The notes under the pieces: generated by a model
What the model saw: the letters and a program-made list of their open reading frames with translations, nothing else
Told to the model about the DNA's origin: nothing
Database searches by the model: none
From: Pseudomonas grandcourensis
GTDB lineage: Bacteria > Pseudomonadota > Gammaproteobacteria > Pseudomonadales > Pseudomonadaceae
Reading direction: 5' to 3'
Assembly: GCF_039909015.1 (NCBI RefSeq)
Contig: NZ_CP150919.1
Span: forward strand, 1,774,501 to 1,838,500
Length of the DNA stretch: 64,000 bases
Part shown: piece by piece, positions 43,937-52,968 of the stretch
Layout: each line of letters begins with the position of its first letter
How positions within the stretch are numbered: the first letter of the stretch is position 1
Made by a program: the position numbers and the translations under genes

Positions 43937-45012
43937 TGTACGTAGCCGTCAAGGGTGGCGAACAGGCCATCGACAATGCCCATCGACTGCTGGCGAAAAA
44001 GCGCCGGGGCGATACCTCGGTCGCTGAGCTCGGCGTCGAGCAGATCCGTCAGCAACTGCCGCTGGCGGTGGCGCGGGTGATGAGTGAAGGCTCGCTGTAC
44101 GACGAAGAACTCGCTGCGCTGGCCATCAAGCAGGCGGCGGGGGATCTTGTGGAAGCGATTTTCCTGCTGCGCGCCTACCGCACCACGTTGCCGCGCTTCA
44201 GCCCGAGCCTGCCGATCGATACCGCGAACATGCAGCTCAGCCGTCGTTTGTCCGCGACCTTCAAGGACGTGCCGGGCGGGCAACTGCTGGGCCCGACCTT
44301 CGATTACACCCATCGTCTGCTGGACTTTGCACTGCTAGCCGAAGGCGAATATCCGGGGCCGCAAGTCACCCCGAATGCGAGCCTCGAGTCGTGCCCGCGA
44401 GTCCTCGGCTTGCTGGCGCAGGAAGGCTTGATCAAGACCGAATCGGACAACGGCGAAAGCGTGGCCGACATCACCCGCGATCCGCTGGAACTGCCCGCCA
44501 GTCGCGCCCAACGCTTGCAAGCGCTGGCCCGTGGTGACGAAGGTTTCCTGCTGGCGCTGGGCTATTCGACCCAGCGCGGTTACGGGCGCAACCATCCGTT
44601 TGCCGGGGAAATTCGAATCGGTGAAGTCGAGGTCTGGATCGACCCTGAAGAGCTGGGTTTCCCGATCAACCTGGGCTGCATTGAAGTCACCGAGTGCGAG
44701 ATGGTCAACCAGTTCGTCGGCTCGGCCACGGAGCTGGCGCAGTTCACCCGCGGCTACGGCCTGGCCTTCGGACACGCCGAACGCAAGGCCATGGGCATGG
44801 CGCTGGTCGACCGTGCGCTGCGCGCCGACGAATACAACGAAGAAATCGTCTCGCCAGCCCAGCAGGAAGAGTTCGTGCTGATGCACTGCGACAACGTCGA
44901 GGCCGCAGGCTTCGTCTCGCACCTCAAGCTGCCTCACTACGTCGACTTCCAGGCCGAACTGGAACTGATCCGCAAACTGCGCAAGCCTGCCGAGGGGCAA
45001 AACCATGAATGA
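43936..45012 (+). CDS. phnI: Carbon-phosphorus lyase complex subunit PhnI
   Basis: The 358-aa protein begins MYVAVKGGEQAIDNAHRLL as expected for PhnI, the nucleosidase subunit that exchanges the adenine of ATP for the phosphonate with PhnG, H and L. A later family segment is GYSTQRGYGRNHPFAGEIR. It overlaps phnJ by eight bases. Confidence 0.96.
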   Translation: MYVAVKGGEQAIDNAHRLLAKKRRGDTSVAELGVEQIRQQLPLAVARVMSEGSLYDEELAALAIKQAAGDLVEAIFLLRAYRTTLPRFSPSLPIDTANMQLSRRLSATFKDVPGGQLLGPTFDYTHRLLDFALLAEGEYPGPQVTPNASLESCPRVLGLLAQEGLIKTESDNGESVADITRDPLELPASRAQRLQALARGDEGFLLALGYSTQRGYGRNHPFAGEIRIGEVEVWIDPEELGFPINLGCIEVTECEMVNQFVGSATELAQFTRGYGLAFGHAERKAMGMALVDRALRADEYNEEIVSPAQQEEFVLMHCDNVEAAGFVSHLKLPHYVDFQAELELIRKLRKPAEGQNHE

Positions 45013-45877
45013 CTTGAGCCAGGCCCCGGTGCGCGATGCGGCGTACAACTTTGCCTACCTCGATGAGCAGACCAAACGCATGATCCGCCGCGCCTTGCTC
45101 AAGGCCGTAGCGATCCCCGGGTACCAGGTGCCGTTCGGTGGCCGCGAGATGCCATTGCCCTACGGCTGGGGTACGGGCGGCATGCAGTTGACCGCCGCGA
45201 TTCTCGGCGACGATGACGTGCTCAAGGTGATCGACCAGGGCGCGGACGACACCACCAACGCTGTGTCGATTCGCCGCTTCTTCGCCCGCACTGCTGGCGT
45301 CGCGACGACCGAAAGCACGCCGGAGGCAACGGTGATCCAGACCCGTCACCGCATTCCGGAAACCCCGCTACACGCCGATCAGATCATGGTCTATCAGGTG
45401 CCGATTCCCGAGCCGCTGCGCTTTATCGAACCGTCGGAAACCGAGACCCGGACCATGCACGCCCTCAACGATTACGGGGTCATGCACGTCAAGCTCTACG
45501 AAGACATCGCCACCTTCGGCCACATCGCCACGGCGTACGCCTATCCGGTGATGGTCGACGAGCGCTATGTGATGGACCCGTCGCCGATCCCCAAATTCGA
45601 CAACCCGAAACTCGACATGAGCCCGGCGCTGATGCTGTTCGGCGCCGGCCGTGAGAAGCGTCTGTACGCGGTGCCGCCGTACACCAAAGTCACCAGCCTC
45701 GACTTCGAAGATCACCCCTTCGAAGCGCAGAAGTGGGAAGAGTGCTGCGCGATCTGTGGCAGCCGAGATTCGTTCCTTGATGAGTTGATTCTCGACGACG
45801 CCGGCACCCAGAGCTTCGTCTGTTCCGACACCTATTACTGCGCCCAGCGCGTCAGTCAGCAGGAGCAGGGCCAATGA
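45005..45877 (+). CDS. phnJ: Alpha-D-ribose 1-methylphosphonate 5-phosphate C-P lyase PhnJ
   Basis: The 290-aa radical-SAM enzyme cleaves the C-P bond. The conserved cysteine cluster is visible near the C-terminus (ECCAICGSRDSFLDELI, then SFVCSDTYYCAQRV). It is the catalytic centre of the pathway, and all the conserved cysteines expected of the family appear present. Confidence 0.97.
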   Translation: MNDLSQAPVRDAAYNFAYLDEQTKRMIRRALLKAVAIPGYQVPFGGREMPLPYGWGTGGMQLTAAILGDDDVLKVIDQGADDTTNAVSIRRFFARTAGVATTESTPEATVIQTRHRIPETPLHADQIMVYQVPIPEPLRFIEPSETETRTMHALNDYGVMHVKLYEDIATFGHIATAYAYPVMVDERYVMDPSPIPKFDNPKLDMSPALMLFGAGREKRLYAVPPYTKVTSLDFEDHPFEAQKWEECCAICGSRDSFLDELILDDAGTQSFVCSDTYYCAQRVSQQEQGQ

Positions 45878-46680
45878 ACCAGGCGCTGAAAAACCAATTG
45901 TTCGTGTCCACCGAACCCTTGCTGCGGGTGCGCGATCTGTCGCTGTTGTACGGCCCGGAGAAGGGCTGCCAGGACGTCAGTTTCGACTTGTATCCCGGTG
46001 AAGTGCTGGGGATTGTCGGCGAGTCCGGCTCGGGTAAATCCACCTTGCTCTCGCTGCTCAGCGGGCGCCTGCCACCGCAGCGCGGACACATCGGCTACCG
46101 CGACAAACAGGACCAATGGCTGGACCTGTACAGCGCCAGCGAAGCCGAGCGCCGCACCTTGCTGCGCACCGAATGGGGATTCGTCGAACAGAACCCCCGC
46201 GACGGTCTGCGCATGGGCGTGTCCGCCGGCGCCAACATCGGCGAACGGCTGATGGCTCAAGGCGTGCGCAATTACCAGCAACTGCGTGGGGCCGGACTCG
46301 ATTGGCTGAGCCAAGTGGAAATCGATCCGCAGCGCATCGACGACTTGCCCCGGACCTTCTCCGGCGGCATGCAACAGCGCCTGCAAATCGCCCGCAACCT
46401 GGTGTCCAGTCCACGGCTGGTGTTCATGGACGAGCCGACCGGTGGCCTCGATGTCTCGGTGCAGGCGCGCTTGCTCGACCTGCTGCGCGGGCTGGTGCGT
46501 GAGCTGGACCTGGCCGTGGTGATCGTCACCCACGACCTCGCTGTTGCGCGTCTGCTGGCCGACCGCTTGATGGTGATGCGCCGCTCGCGGGTGGTGGAAA
46601 CCGGGCTGACCGATCAGATCCTCGACGATCCGCAGCACCCTTATTCGCAACTGCTGGTGTCGTCGGTGTTGCAGCCGTGA
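45874..46680 (+). CDS. phnK: C-P lyase ABC-type subunit PhnK
   Basis: The 268-aa ABC ATPase has Walker [10 protein letters not shown], signature [16 protein letters not shown] and Walker [13 protein letters not shown]. PhnK binds the PhnGHIJ core rather than a membrane permease. It overlaps phnJ by four bases. Confidence 0.95.
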   Translation: MNQALKNQLFVSTEPLLRVRDLSLLYGPEKGCQDVSFDLYPGEVLGIVGESGSGKSTLLSLLSGRLPPQRGHIGYRDKQDQWLDLYSASEAERRTLLRTEWGFVEQNPRDGLRMGVSAGANIGERLMAQGVRNYQQLRGAGLDWLSQVEIDPQRIDDLPRTFSGGMQQRLQIARNLVSSPRLVFMDEPTGGLDVSVQARLLDLLRGLVRELDLAVVIVTHDLAVARLLADRLMVMRRSRVVETGLTDQILDDPQHPYSQLLVSSVLQP

Positions 46681-46709
46681 AGCCCCGTTCAATAGTGGAA
46701 AGCCCTGCG

Positions 46710-47429
46710 ATGAATACCTTGATCGAGGTCCGTGACCTCTCGAAAACCTTCACTTTGCATCAGCAGAACGGCGTGGTCCTCAACGTGCTGCGCGCCGTGG
46801 ATTTCAGTGTGGCGGCCGGCGAATGCCTGGTGCTGCATGGTCAGTCCGGCGCGGGCAAGAGCACCTTGCTGCGTACTCTGTACGGCAACTACCTGCCGGC
46901 GGGCGGCAGTATCCGCGTGCAGCACGACGGCCAATGGCGGGAGCTGGTCGGCGCCGAGCCCCGGGACATCCTGCAAGTGCGCCAGCGCACTCTGGGTTAT
47001 GTCAGTCAGTTCCTGCGGGTGATCCCGCGGGTGGCGTGCCTGGACGTGGTGATGGAGCCGGCGCTGGCCCGTGGCTGGTCGAAAGAACAGGCGCAAGCGC
47101 GCGCCGAATCCTTGCTCAGTCGCCTGAACATCCCGCAACGCCTCTGGCAACTGGCGCCCGGCACCTTCTCCGGTGGCGAGCAGCAGCGGGTCAACATCGC
47201 CCGGGGCTTCATGGTGGCGTGGCCGGTGATGTTGCTCGATGAACCGACGGCATCACTCGACGACAGCAATCGTCAGGTGGTGCTTGAACTGATGAATGAA
47301 GCAAAAGCCGCTGGTGCCGCGCTGATCGGCATTTTCCACGACCGCATCGCCCGCGAGGCGGTTGCCGACCGCCATCTCGACATGACTCCCGCCGCCGTGA
47401 ACCAAGAGGAATACGCCGATGTCCGTTGA
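46710..47429 (+). CDS. phnL: C-P lyase ABC-type subunit PhnL
   Basis: The 239-aa ABC ATPase has Walker [10 protein letters not shown], signature [16 protein letters not shown] and Walker [13 protein letters not shown]. PhnL assists PhnGHI in the first step. ATG 46710 ([12 protein letters not shown]) is preceded by GGAAAG; a GTG at 46677 overlapping phnK would add 11 residues. It overlaps phnM by 11 bases. Confidence 0.94.
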   Translation: MNTLIEVRDLSKTFTLHQQNGVVLNVLRAVDFSVAAGECLVLHGQSGAGKSTLLRTLYGNYLPAGGSIRVQHDGQWRELVGAEPRDILQVRQRTLGYVSQFLRVIPRVACLDVVMEPALARGWSKEQAQARAESLLSRLNIPQRLWQLAPGTFSGGEQQRVNIARGFMVAWPVMLLDEPTASLDDSNRQVVLELMNEAKAAGAALIGIFHDRIAREAVADRHLDMTPAAVNQEEYADVR

Positions 47430-48564
47430 ACAGATCCTCAGCAATGCCCAACTGGTGACCGCTGACCGTGTGTTCTACGGCACCGTGGTGCTGCGCGACG
47501 GTTTGATCGCCGAGGTCGCCGAGGGCCCGAGCCGTTTACCCCAGGCCCTGGACCTCAATGGCGATTACCTGCTGCCGGGTCTGGTGGAGTTGCACACCGA
47601 CAACCTGGAACGCCACATGACCCCGCGTCCCGGGGTGGACTGGCCGTCGGTGCCGGCGGTGCTCAGTCACGATGCGCAGATCATCGCGGCGGGCATCACC
47701 ACGGTGTTCGATGCGGTGTCCATCGGCGACGTGAACCCCAAGGGCAATCGCATGCAGAAACTGCCGGCGATGCTAGACGCCATTTCCAAAGCCTCCGACG
47801 CCGGACTGACCCGCGCCGAACACCGCCTGCACCTACGCTGCGAACTGTGCCACCCCGACACCCTCAGCGTGTTCCGCGATCTGGTGGAAAACCCGCTGGT
47901 GCGGTTGGTGTCGGTGATGGACCACTCGCCGGGTCAGCGCCAGTTCGTACTGGAATCCAAGTACCGTGAGTACTACATGGGCAAGTACCACCTGACCACC
48001 ACACAGATGGATGAATTCATCACGCTGCAAATGGCCAACTCGCGCACCTACAGCGATCGTTACCGCGCAGCGATTGTCGAGCACTGCCTGGCCCTCGGCC
48101 TGTCGGTGGCCAGCCATGATGACGCGACGCTGGCCCATGTCGAGGAGTCGGCGCGCTACGGCATGACCATCGCCGAGTTCCCGACCACCGTCGAGGCCGC
48201 ACGCGGTTGCCGGGAGCGCGGCATGAGTGTGTTGATGGGCGCACCGAACATCGTGCGCGGCGGGTCGCACTCGGGTAACGTGGCCGCGGCAGAACTGGCC
48301 GCCGAAGGTTTGCTGGATATTCTGTCCAGCGACTACTACCCGGCGAGCCTGCTGCAATCGGCGTTCGCGCTGGCGGCACAGAGTGAGCGGATTGGTCTGG
48401 CCGAAGCGGTACGCATGGTCAGCCTGAATCCGGCCCGGGCGGCTGGTTTGACTGATCGCGGTGAAATCGCTCCGGGATTATGTGCCGACCTGGTGCAGGC
48501 CCGCAGTCAGGACGGTCTGCCGGTGGTCCAGCAAGTATGGCGACAAGCGAAGAGGGTGTTTTGA
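47419..48564 (+). CDS. phnM: Alpha-D-ribose 1-methylphosphonate 5-triphosphate diphosphatase PhnM
   Basis: The 381-aa amidohydrolase-fold enzyme removes diphosphate from the triphosphate intermediate. Metal-binding motifs are visible: [15 protein letters not shown] near residue 53 and the later [10 protein letters not shown] and SHDDATLAH. Its stop overlaps the phnN ATG. Confidence 0.95.
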   Translation: MSVEQILSNAQLVTADRVFYGTVVLRDGLIAEVAEGPSRLPQALDLNGDYLLPGLVELHTDNLERHMTPRPGVDWPSVPAVLSHDAQIIAAGITTVFDAVSIGDVNPKGNRMQKLPAMLDAISKASDAGLTRAEHRLHLRCELCHPDTLSVFRDLVENPLVRLVSVMDHSPGQRQFVLESKYREYYMGKYHLTTTQMDEFITLQMANSRTYSDRYRAAIVEHCLALGLSVASHDDATLAHVEESARYGMTIAEFPTTVEAARGCRERGMSVLMGAPNIVRGGSHSGNVAAAELAAEGLLDILSSDYYPASLLQSAFALAAQSERIGLAEAVRMVSLNPARAAGLTDRGEIAPGLCADLVQARSQDGLPVVQQVWRQAKRVF

Positions 48565-49133
48565 TGGCGGGCAGGTTGATTTATCTCATCGGGCCTTCAG
48601 GTTCGGGCAAGGACAGCCTATTGGATGCGGCGCGAGAGCCGTTGGCAGAACGCGGCTGCCGTATCGTGCGGCGGGTCATCACCCGTTCGGCGGAAGCGGT
48701 GGGCGAGGCGGCACTCGGTGTCAGCCCGCAGCAGTTTGCCGAAATGGAGGCAGAAGGCGCGTTTGCCCTGAGCTGGCACGCCAATGGCCTGTCCTATGGC
48801 ATCCCGCGGGAAATCGACGACTGGCTGGCCGCCGGGCACGACGTGCTGGTCAATGGCTCGCGGGGGCATTTGCAGAAAACCCGCGAGCGCTATCCGAATG
48901 TGCTGGTGCTGTTGCTGACCGTGAATCAGGCCGTGTTGTGCGAGCGCTTGCTGGCGCGCGGGCGGGAATCCGTGGCCGAGATTGATGCCCGGCTGGCGCG
49001 CAATGCCCGCTTCAACCAGTGTGTGCTCGCCGACAATGACCCGACGCTGCATGTGCTGGATAACTCCGGGGCACTGGAGCATACGGTGGAACACATGCTT
49101 GCCTGCATTGATGGCCAGGCTGCATGCGCCTGA
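48564..49133 (+). CDS. phnN: Ribose 1,5-bisphosphate phosphokinase PhnN
   Basis: The 189-aa kinase has the P-loop GPSGSGKDS (residues 10-18) of the guanylate-kinase-like fold. It turns ribose 1,5-bisphosphate into PRPP, sending the carbon skeleton to nucleotide synthesis. ATG 48564 is in the phnM stop; the open frame upstream is spurious. It overlaps phnP by ten bases. Confidence 0.94.
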   Translation: MAGRLIYLIGPSGSGKDSLLDAAREPLAERGCRIVRRVITRSAEAVGEAALGVSPQQFAEMEAEGAFALSWHANGLSYGIPREIDDWLAAGHDVLVNGSRGHLQKTRERYPNVLVLLLTVNQAVLCERLLARGRESVAEIDARLARNARFNQCVLADNDPTLHVLDNSGALEHTVEHMLACIDGQAACA

Positions 49134-49873
49134 CGTTGCTGGGCACCGGCGATGCCCGGCAAGTCCCGGTCTACGGCTGCGAATGTGTGGCTTGTGAAGC
49201 GGCCCGCCACGACCGGCGCTTGCAGCGTCGACCGTGCAGCGCGCTGATCGAGTGCGGTGATCAGCGCTGGTTGATCGACAGCGGGTTGCCTGACCTGTGC
49301 GAACGTTTTGCGCCCCGCAGTTTCAACGGTATTTTCCAGACCCACTACCACGCCGATCACGCCCAGGGCCTGTTGCATATGCGCTGGGGCCAGGGCCTGG
49401 TGATTCCGGTTCACGGTCCAGTGGACCCGGAAGGCCTGGCCGACCTCTACAAACACCCCGGCATTCTCGATTTCAGCCAGCCCTTCAACGGCTTCGAAAC
49501 CCGGCAGTTCGGCGCGCTCAGCACCACCGCGCTGCCGCTGCAACACTCGAAACCGACCCTCGGTTATCTGCTGGAAGGAGAGGGACGGCTAATCGCCTAC
49601 CTGACCGACACCGTAGGCCTGCCGCCAGACACGTTGAGCTGGCTGCGGCGTGAACCACTGGATGTGCTGGTGCTGGATTGCTCCATGCCACCTCAACCCC
49701 AGGCCCCGCGTAATCACAACGACCTGAACCTGGCCTTGCAGTGCATTGAGGAGTTGCAGCCGAAGACGGCGGTATTGACCCATGTCGGGCATACCCTGGA
49801 CGCCTGGTTGATGGAGCATCGGGGTGAATTGCCGGCGAATGTCAGGGTCGGGTTTGATGGGTGTGTGTTGTAG
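49124..49873 (+). CDS. phnP: Phosphoribosyl 1,2-cyclic phosphate phosphodiesterase PhnP
   Basis: The 249-aa metallo-beta-lactamase-fold enzyme has the metal site HYHADHAQG (about residues 73-81). The N-terminal cysteines (YGCECVACEAA) match the PhnP structural zinc site. It opens the cyclic phosphate left by PhnJ. It is the last phn gene; phnO is absent. Confidence 0.94.
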   Translation: MRLTLLGTGDARQVPVYGCECVACEAARHDRRLQRRPCSALIECGDQRWLIDSGLPDLCERFAPRSFNGIFQTHYHADHAQGLLHMRWGQGLVIPVHGPVDPEGLADLYKHPGILDFSQPFNGFETRQFGALSTTALPLQHSKPTLGYLLEGEGRLIAYLTDTVGLPPDTLSWLRREPLDVLVLDCSMPPQPQAPRNHNDLNLALQCIEELQPKTAVLTHVGHTLDAWLMEHRGELPANVRVGFDGCVL

Positions 49874-49878
49874 CTGCG

Positions 49879-49894
49879 GGTGCATTCGTGCACC
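49879..49894. terminator. Possible bidirectional hairpin between phnP and the PIN gene
   Basis: GGTGCA-TTCG-TGCACC is a short perfect stem with a stable tetraloop, between convergent genes. There is no clear T run. Confidence 0.3.
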
Positions 49895-50469
49895 TAAAGC
49901 ATCGCTCGGAAATCGTTGAGTGCCTTGACCGACTGAACCAAACCCTGGCGCAACAGAAGGTCGAGATAATGGGTGACGTCCATCGGCGGCGTCTTCAACT
50001 GCTCGCGTTGACGCTGAGCGGCAGCGACCACTGCCGCAGGGTCGAGGTCAAAGAGGTTATCGACGAACTCGTCAGGATGCTGAGCCTCAATTCCGTAAGG
50101 CGCCAATGCCGTTGCGGGGAAGTCCTTGTGATTGAACGTGACGATGACACTGGCATTGCAACGGATCGCAGCAGCCAGGACGTGTCGGTCGTCCACATCT
50201 GGCAGAGACAACCCTCCAACCAATTCCTCGTACCCGCAAACGCAAGCGTCAGGTATGGCCAGATCCATTAACCCGGATGTGCGATCCAGTTGCTCTGTCG
50301 TCAGGTCTGGGCGGTTTTTCAGTAGATTACGTTTCCATTCATCGTGTATTTCCACCGACCATCGCGCCCTGAACCGCCCGGAGAGCGCGAGCCACATCAG
50401 AAAGTCTCTCAAGGGAGCGGGGTAAAGCACGCAAGCGTCATATACAGCGGTAAATGAAGTGTGCCTCAC
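49894..50469 (-). CDS. PIN-domain protein, probable toxin
   Basis: The 191-aa protein has a PIN-type nuclease pattern with acidic residues at AVYDACVL (D11), the DVDDRHVLAAAI segment and FNHKDFP. It is probably a ribonuclease toxin of the VapC/PIN_3 group. Its start overlaps the end of the upstream HTH gene by four bases, the usual antitoxin-first order. Confidence 0.82.
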   Translation of the reverse strand: MRHTSFTAVYDACVLYPAPLRDFLMWLALSGRFRARWSVEIHDEWKRNLLKNRPDLTTEQLDRTSGLMDLAIPDACVCGYEELVGGLSLPDVDDRHVLAAAIRCNASVIVTFNHKDFPATALAPYGIEAQHPDEFVDNLFDLDPAAVVAAAQRQREQLKTPPMDVTHYLDLLLRQGLVQSVKALNDFRAML

Positions 50470-50933
50470 TCGTATCCTGTCCTTAACGCCTGTGCCTGCT
50501 CGGCGAGAAGCATCATTGCCTGCTCGCTGGCAGCGTCGCGCCGGGTTTTATAGTCCATCAAATCGGCAAAGCGCACACGTCGGTGCTTGCCGGTTTTGTG
50601 GTAGGACAGTTCACCGGATTCGAGCAGTTTGATCAGGTGTGGACGTGAGACATTGAGCAGGTCCGCCGCTTCTTGCGTAGTCAGTTCAGCGTGGACCGGG
50701 ACTACTTTCACAGCGTTACCGGCTGCGAGCTCCGCCAGAATATCGACCAGCAAACGGAGTGCCGAGGTGGGCAGTTCGATGTTATGCGCTTCGTTCTGCT
50801 CATCGAATATCTGGATGTGCTGAGTTTCGAACTGGGTGGCGAGATAGGCCGCCAGGGTGCGTTGACCCTCGATTGCGGCCTGTATTTCGTGTTTCGCGGG
50901 CAAATTGATTGGCGGGTGAAGGACGGTCGACAT
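50466..50933 (-). CDS. Excisionase-type helix-turn-helix antitoxin
   Basis: The 155-aa protein has a central winged helix-turn-helix of the excisionase/MerR-like type (LTTQEAADLLNVSRPHLIKL, then YHKTGKHRRVRFADLMDY). The N-terminal part is helical. It is the upstream partner of the PIN gene and likely autoregulates the pair. ATG 50933 is chosen over a TTG four codons earlier. Confidence 0.82.
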   Translation of the reverse strand: MSTVLHPPINLPAKHEIQAAIEGQRTLAAYLATQFETQHIQIFDEQNEAHNIELPTSALRLLVDILAELAAGNAVKVVPVHAELTTQEAADLLNVSRPHLIKLLESGELSYHKTGKHRRVRFADLMDYKTRRDAASEQAMMLLAEQAQALRTGYE

Positions 50934-51015
50934 GACGGTTACCAATATTCTGAATAATCGATGTTGGCAGGCTATTCGAATTAATCGAAAATCGCAATAA
51001 ACGAAACGGATGCTT

Positions 51016-51903
51016 TCAAACCTCGTTCATCAACAACCCCTGCACATACTCCACAAACGCCCGAGCCTTGGCGCTGGCCATTCTCCCGGTGGGGAACACC
51101 GCCCACAGGTCCAGGTTCGGCAGTGCCCAGTCCTTCATCACTTCCCGGACCGAACCGTCGGCCAGTTCCGGCGCGAACATCCATTGCGAGGCCATGGTCA
51201 GCCCTTGATGGGCCAGCACGGCTTCACGCAGGCCTTCGGCGGCGTTGACGCGGATCCGGCCGCTAATGTTCACCGACTGCTCCTCGCCGGCCTTGTTGAA
51301 CTGCCAACCGGCACCGCCACCGAGGGTGTAGAGGATGGCCTGATGTTTGCGCAGGTCGGCGGGGCAGGTGGGCTCGCCGTGTTTCTCAAAGTAGGCCGGT
51401 GTGCCCAGTACCATGCGCCGGCATTCGGCGATCTTGCGGGCGGTCAGGCCCGAGTCGCTTAGCTCGCCCATGCGCAGGGCGACATCGACGCCTTCTTCTA
51501 CCAGGTTGACGTTGCGATCATCGAGCATCATGTCGATGTTCAGCGCCGGGTTTTGCTCCAGGAAGGGGCCCAGGTGCGGAACGATGTGCAGCCGGCCGAA
51601 GGTGACAGGCGCGCAGATGCGCAGGTTGCCACACAGCCCGCCGGCGGAACCCCGCGCGGCGTTATCGGCCTCGTCGGCTTCTTCGATGGCGCGCCTGGCC
51701 CGTTCGAAAAAGGCCAGCCCTGCCTCGGTGGGCGTCAGGCCTCGGGTCGAGCGCAGCAACAGCCGCACCGCCAACCGCGACTCGAGTTGCGCGATGGTTT
51801 TCGACACGGCCGGCTGGCCGATATTCAAGCGCCGGGCGGCGGCGGAAAACGAACCGGTTTCCACCACGTAGACGAAGGTTTCCATTGCGCCGAGGCGGTC
51901 CAT
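51016..51903 (-). CDS. LysR-family transcriptional regulator
   Basis: The 295-aa protein has an N-terminal LysR winged helix (ETFVYVVETGSFSAAARRLN through AVSKTIAQLESRL) and a substrate-binding domain. ATG 51903 (MDRLGAMETF) matches the family start; a further 14 codons upstream run into the REP region. It lies upstream of an SDR gene on the same strand, not divergent, so the target is unclear. Confidence 0.92.
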   Translation of the reverse strand: MDRLGAMETFVYVVETGSFSAAARRLNIGQPAVSKTIAQLESRLAVRLLLRSTRGLTPTEAGLAFFERARRAIEEADEADNAARGSAGGLCGNLRICAPVTFGRLHIVPHLGPFLEQNPALNIDMMLDDRNVNLVEEGVDVALRMGELSDSGLTARKIAECRRMVLGTPAYFEKHGEPTCPADLRKHQAILYTLGGGAGWQFNKAGEEQSVNISGRIRVNAAEGLREAVLAHQGLTMASQWMFAPELADGSVREVMKDWALPNLDLWAVFPTGRMASAKARAFVEYVQGLLMNEV

Positions 51904-51945
51904 TGAGGGTCCTTGTGCAAAGTCTGGAGGATGTCGCAAGTCCAT

Positions 51946-52037
51946 TGTAGGAGCGAGCCTGCTCGCGATAGCGGCCTAACATTCAACATTGATGCTGACG
52001 GTCATGCCGTCATCGCGAGCAGGCTCGCTCCTACAAG
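51946..52037. repeat. REPIN between the SDR and LysR genes
   Basis: Inverted REPs TGTAGGAGCGAGCCTGCTCG and CGAGCAGGCTCGCTCCTACA enclose about 40 bp. This is the CCTG/CAGG variant of the REP core. Confidence 0.9.
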
Positions 52038-52053
52038 GGATATGTGGCGACAG

Positions 52054-52773
52054 TCAAAACGCGGCCTTGCCCACCGAAGCACCACCATCGACAAACAGCG
52101 TCTGCCCGGTGATGAACCCGCTCTGCTCCGACAACAGAAACGTAATCGCCGAGGCGATTTCCTGTGGTTGTCCCAGACGGCCCATCGGCACGCTGGCCAG
52201 GTACCGCGCTTCACCTTCGCTGCCCGGGGGATTGTTGGCGCGGAACAGTTCGGTTTCGGTCGGCCCCGGCGCCACGGCGTTTACCGTGATACCACTTTGC
52301 GCCAGCTCCAGCGCCCACGAGCGGGTGAAGCTGACCAGTGCAGCCTTGGCCGCCGCATACGCCGTGCGCTGGGTAATCCCGAGTACCGTCAGGCTGGAGA
52401 TGTTGACCACCCGGCCCCAACCCTTGGCGCGCATATTCGGCAACAGCGCCTGGGTGGCCTGCAAGGCCGAATGCAGATTGACCCGCATCACGTCGTCAAA
52501 GGTATCCAGATCGATTTCACCGAGTGCTTGCGGGCGTACCAGGCCGACGTTGTTCACCAATCCGTCGAACTCGTACGTTTGGGCCAGGTCCGCCAGTACT
52601 TCCTTGGTCAGTGCCCGGTCACTCAGGTCCATCGGAAACAGAATGCCGGGGAACGTCAGGTCGGGTTTACGGGCAATACCCACCACGCGATGGCCCGCGC
52701 GGTCCAGGTGCTCGGCCACCGCCCGGCCAATGCCTTTGCTGGCGCCGGTGATGAGAAAGGTACGTCGGGTCAT
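52054..52773 (-). CDS. Short-chain dehydrogenase/reductase
   Basis: The 239-aa Rossmann enzyme has the cofactor motif GASKGIG (about residues 9-15), NNVG (NAG-like) and the catalytic YxxxK as YAAAK, preceded by a serine in the fourth strand region. It looks like a 3-oxoacyl-ACP reductase-type SDR of unknown substrate. ATG 52773 follows CAAGGAGTTGCC. Confidence 0.9.
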   Translation of the reverse strand: MTRRTFLITGASKGIGRAVAEHLDRAGHRVVGIARKPDLTFPGILFPMDLSDRALTKEVLADLAQTYEFDGLVNNVGLVRPQALGEIDLDTFDDVMRVNLHSALQATQALLPNMRAKGWGRVVNISSLTVLGITQRTAYAAAKAALVSFTRSWALELAQSGITVNAVAPGPTETELFRANNPPGSEGEARYLASVPMGRLGQPQEIASAITFLLSEQSGFITGQTLFVDGGASVGKAAF

Positions 52774-52822
52774 GGCAACTCCTTGCAAGGGCATGCCGCC
52801 GGCCGGGCGGCACTTGAACGGG

Positions 52823-52903
52823 TCAGCCGCGAATCGCATCCAGCATCGCTTCAGGCTCTGGACGCTGAGTGTAATCTGGGTTGACCTCGGCGTAACGGAT
52901 CAT
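52823..52903 (-). CDS. Possible 26-aa small ORF upstream of the SDR gene
   Basis: A short frame, MIRYAEVNPDYTQRPEPEAM followed by LDAIRG, ends 50 bp before the SDR start. The codon choice is normal for this genome and the peptide is not low-complexity. It may be a real leader peptide or the remnant of a gene's 3' end. No family is recognised. Confidence 0.25.
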   Translation of the reverse strand: MIRYAEVNPDYTQRPEPEAMLDAIRG

Positions 52904-52968
52904 CGTCGATCCTGGGCAGACACCGGCGGAACAGGGTTGTGCGGCATAGCATTCATGCTTTTAGCGAT

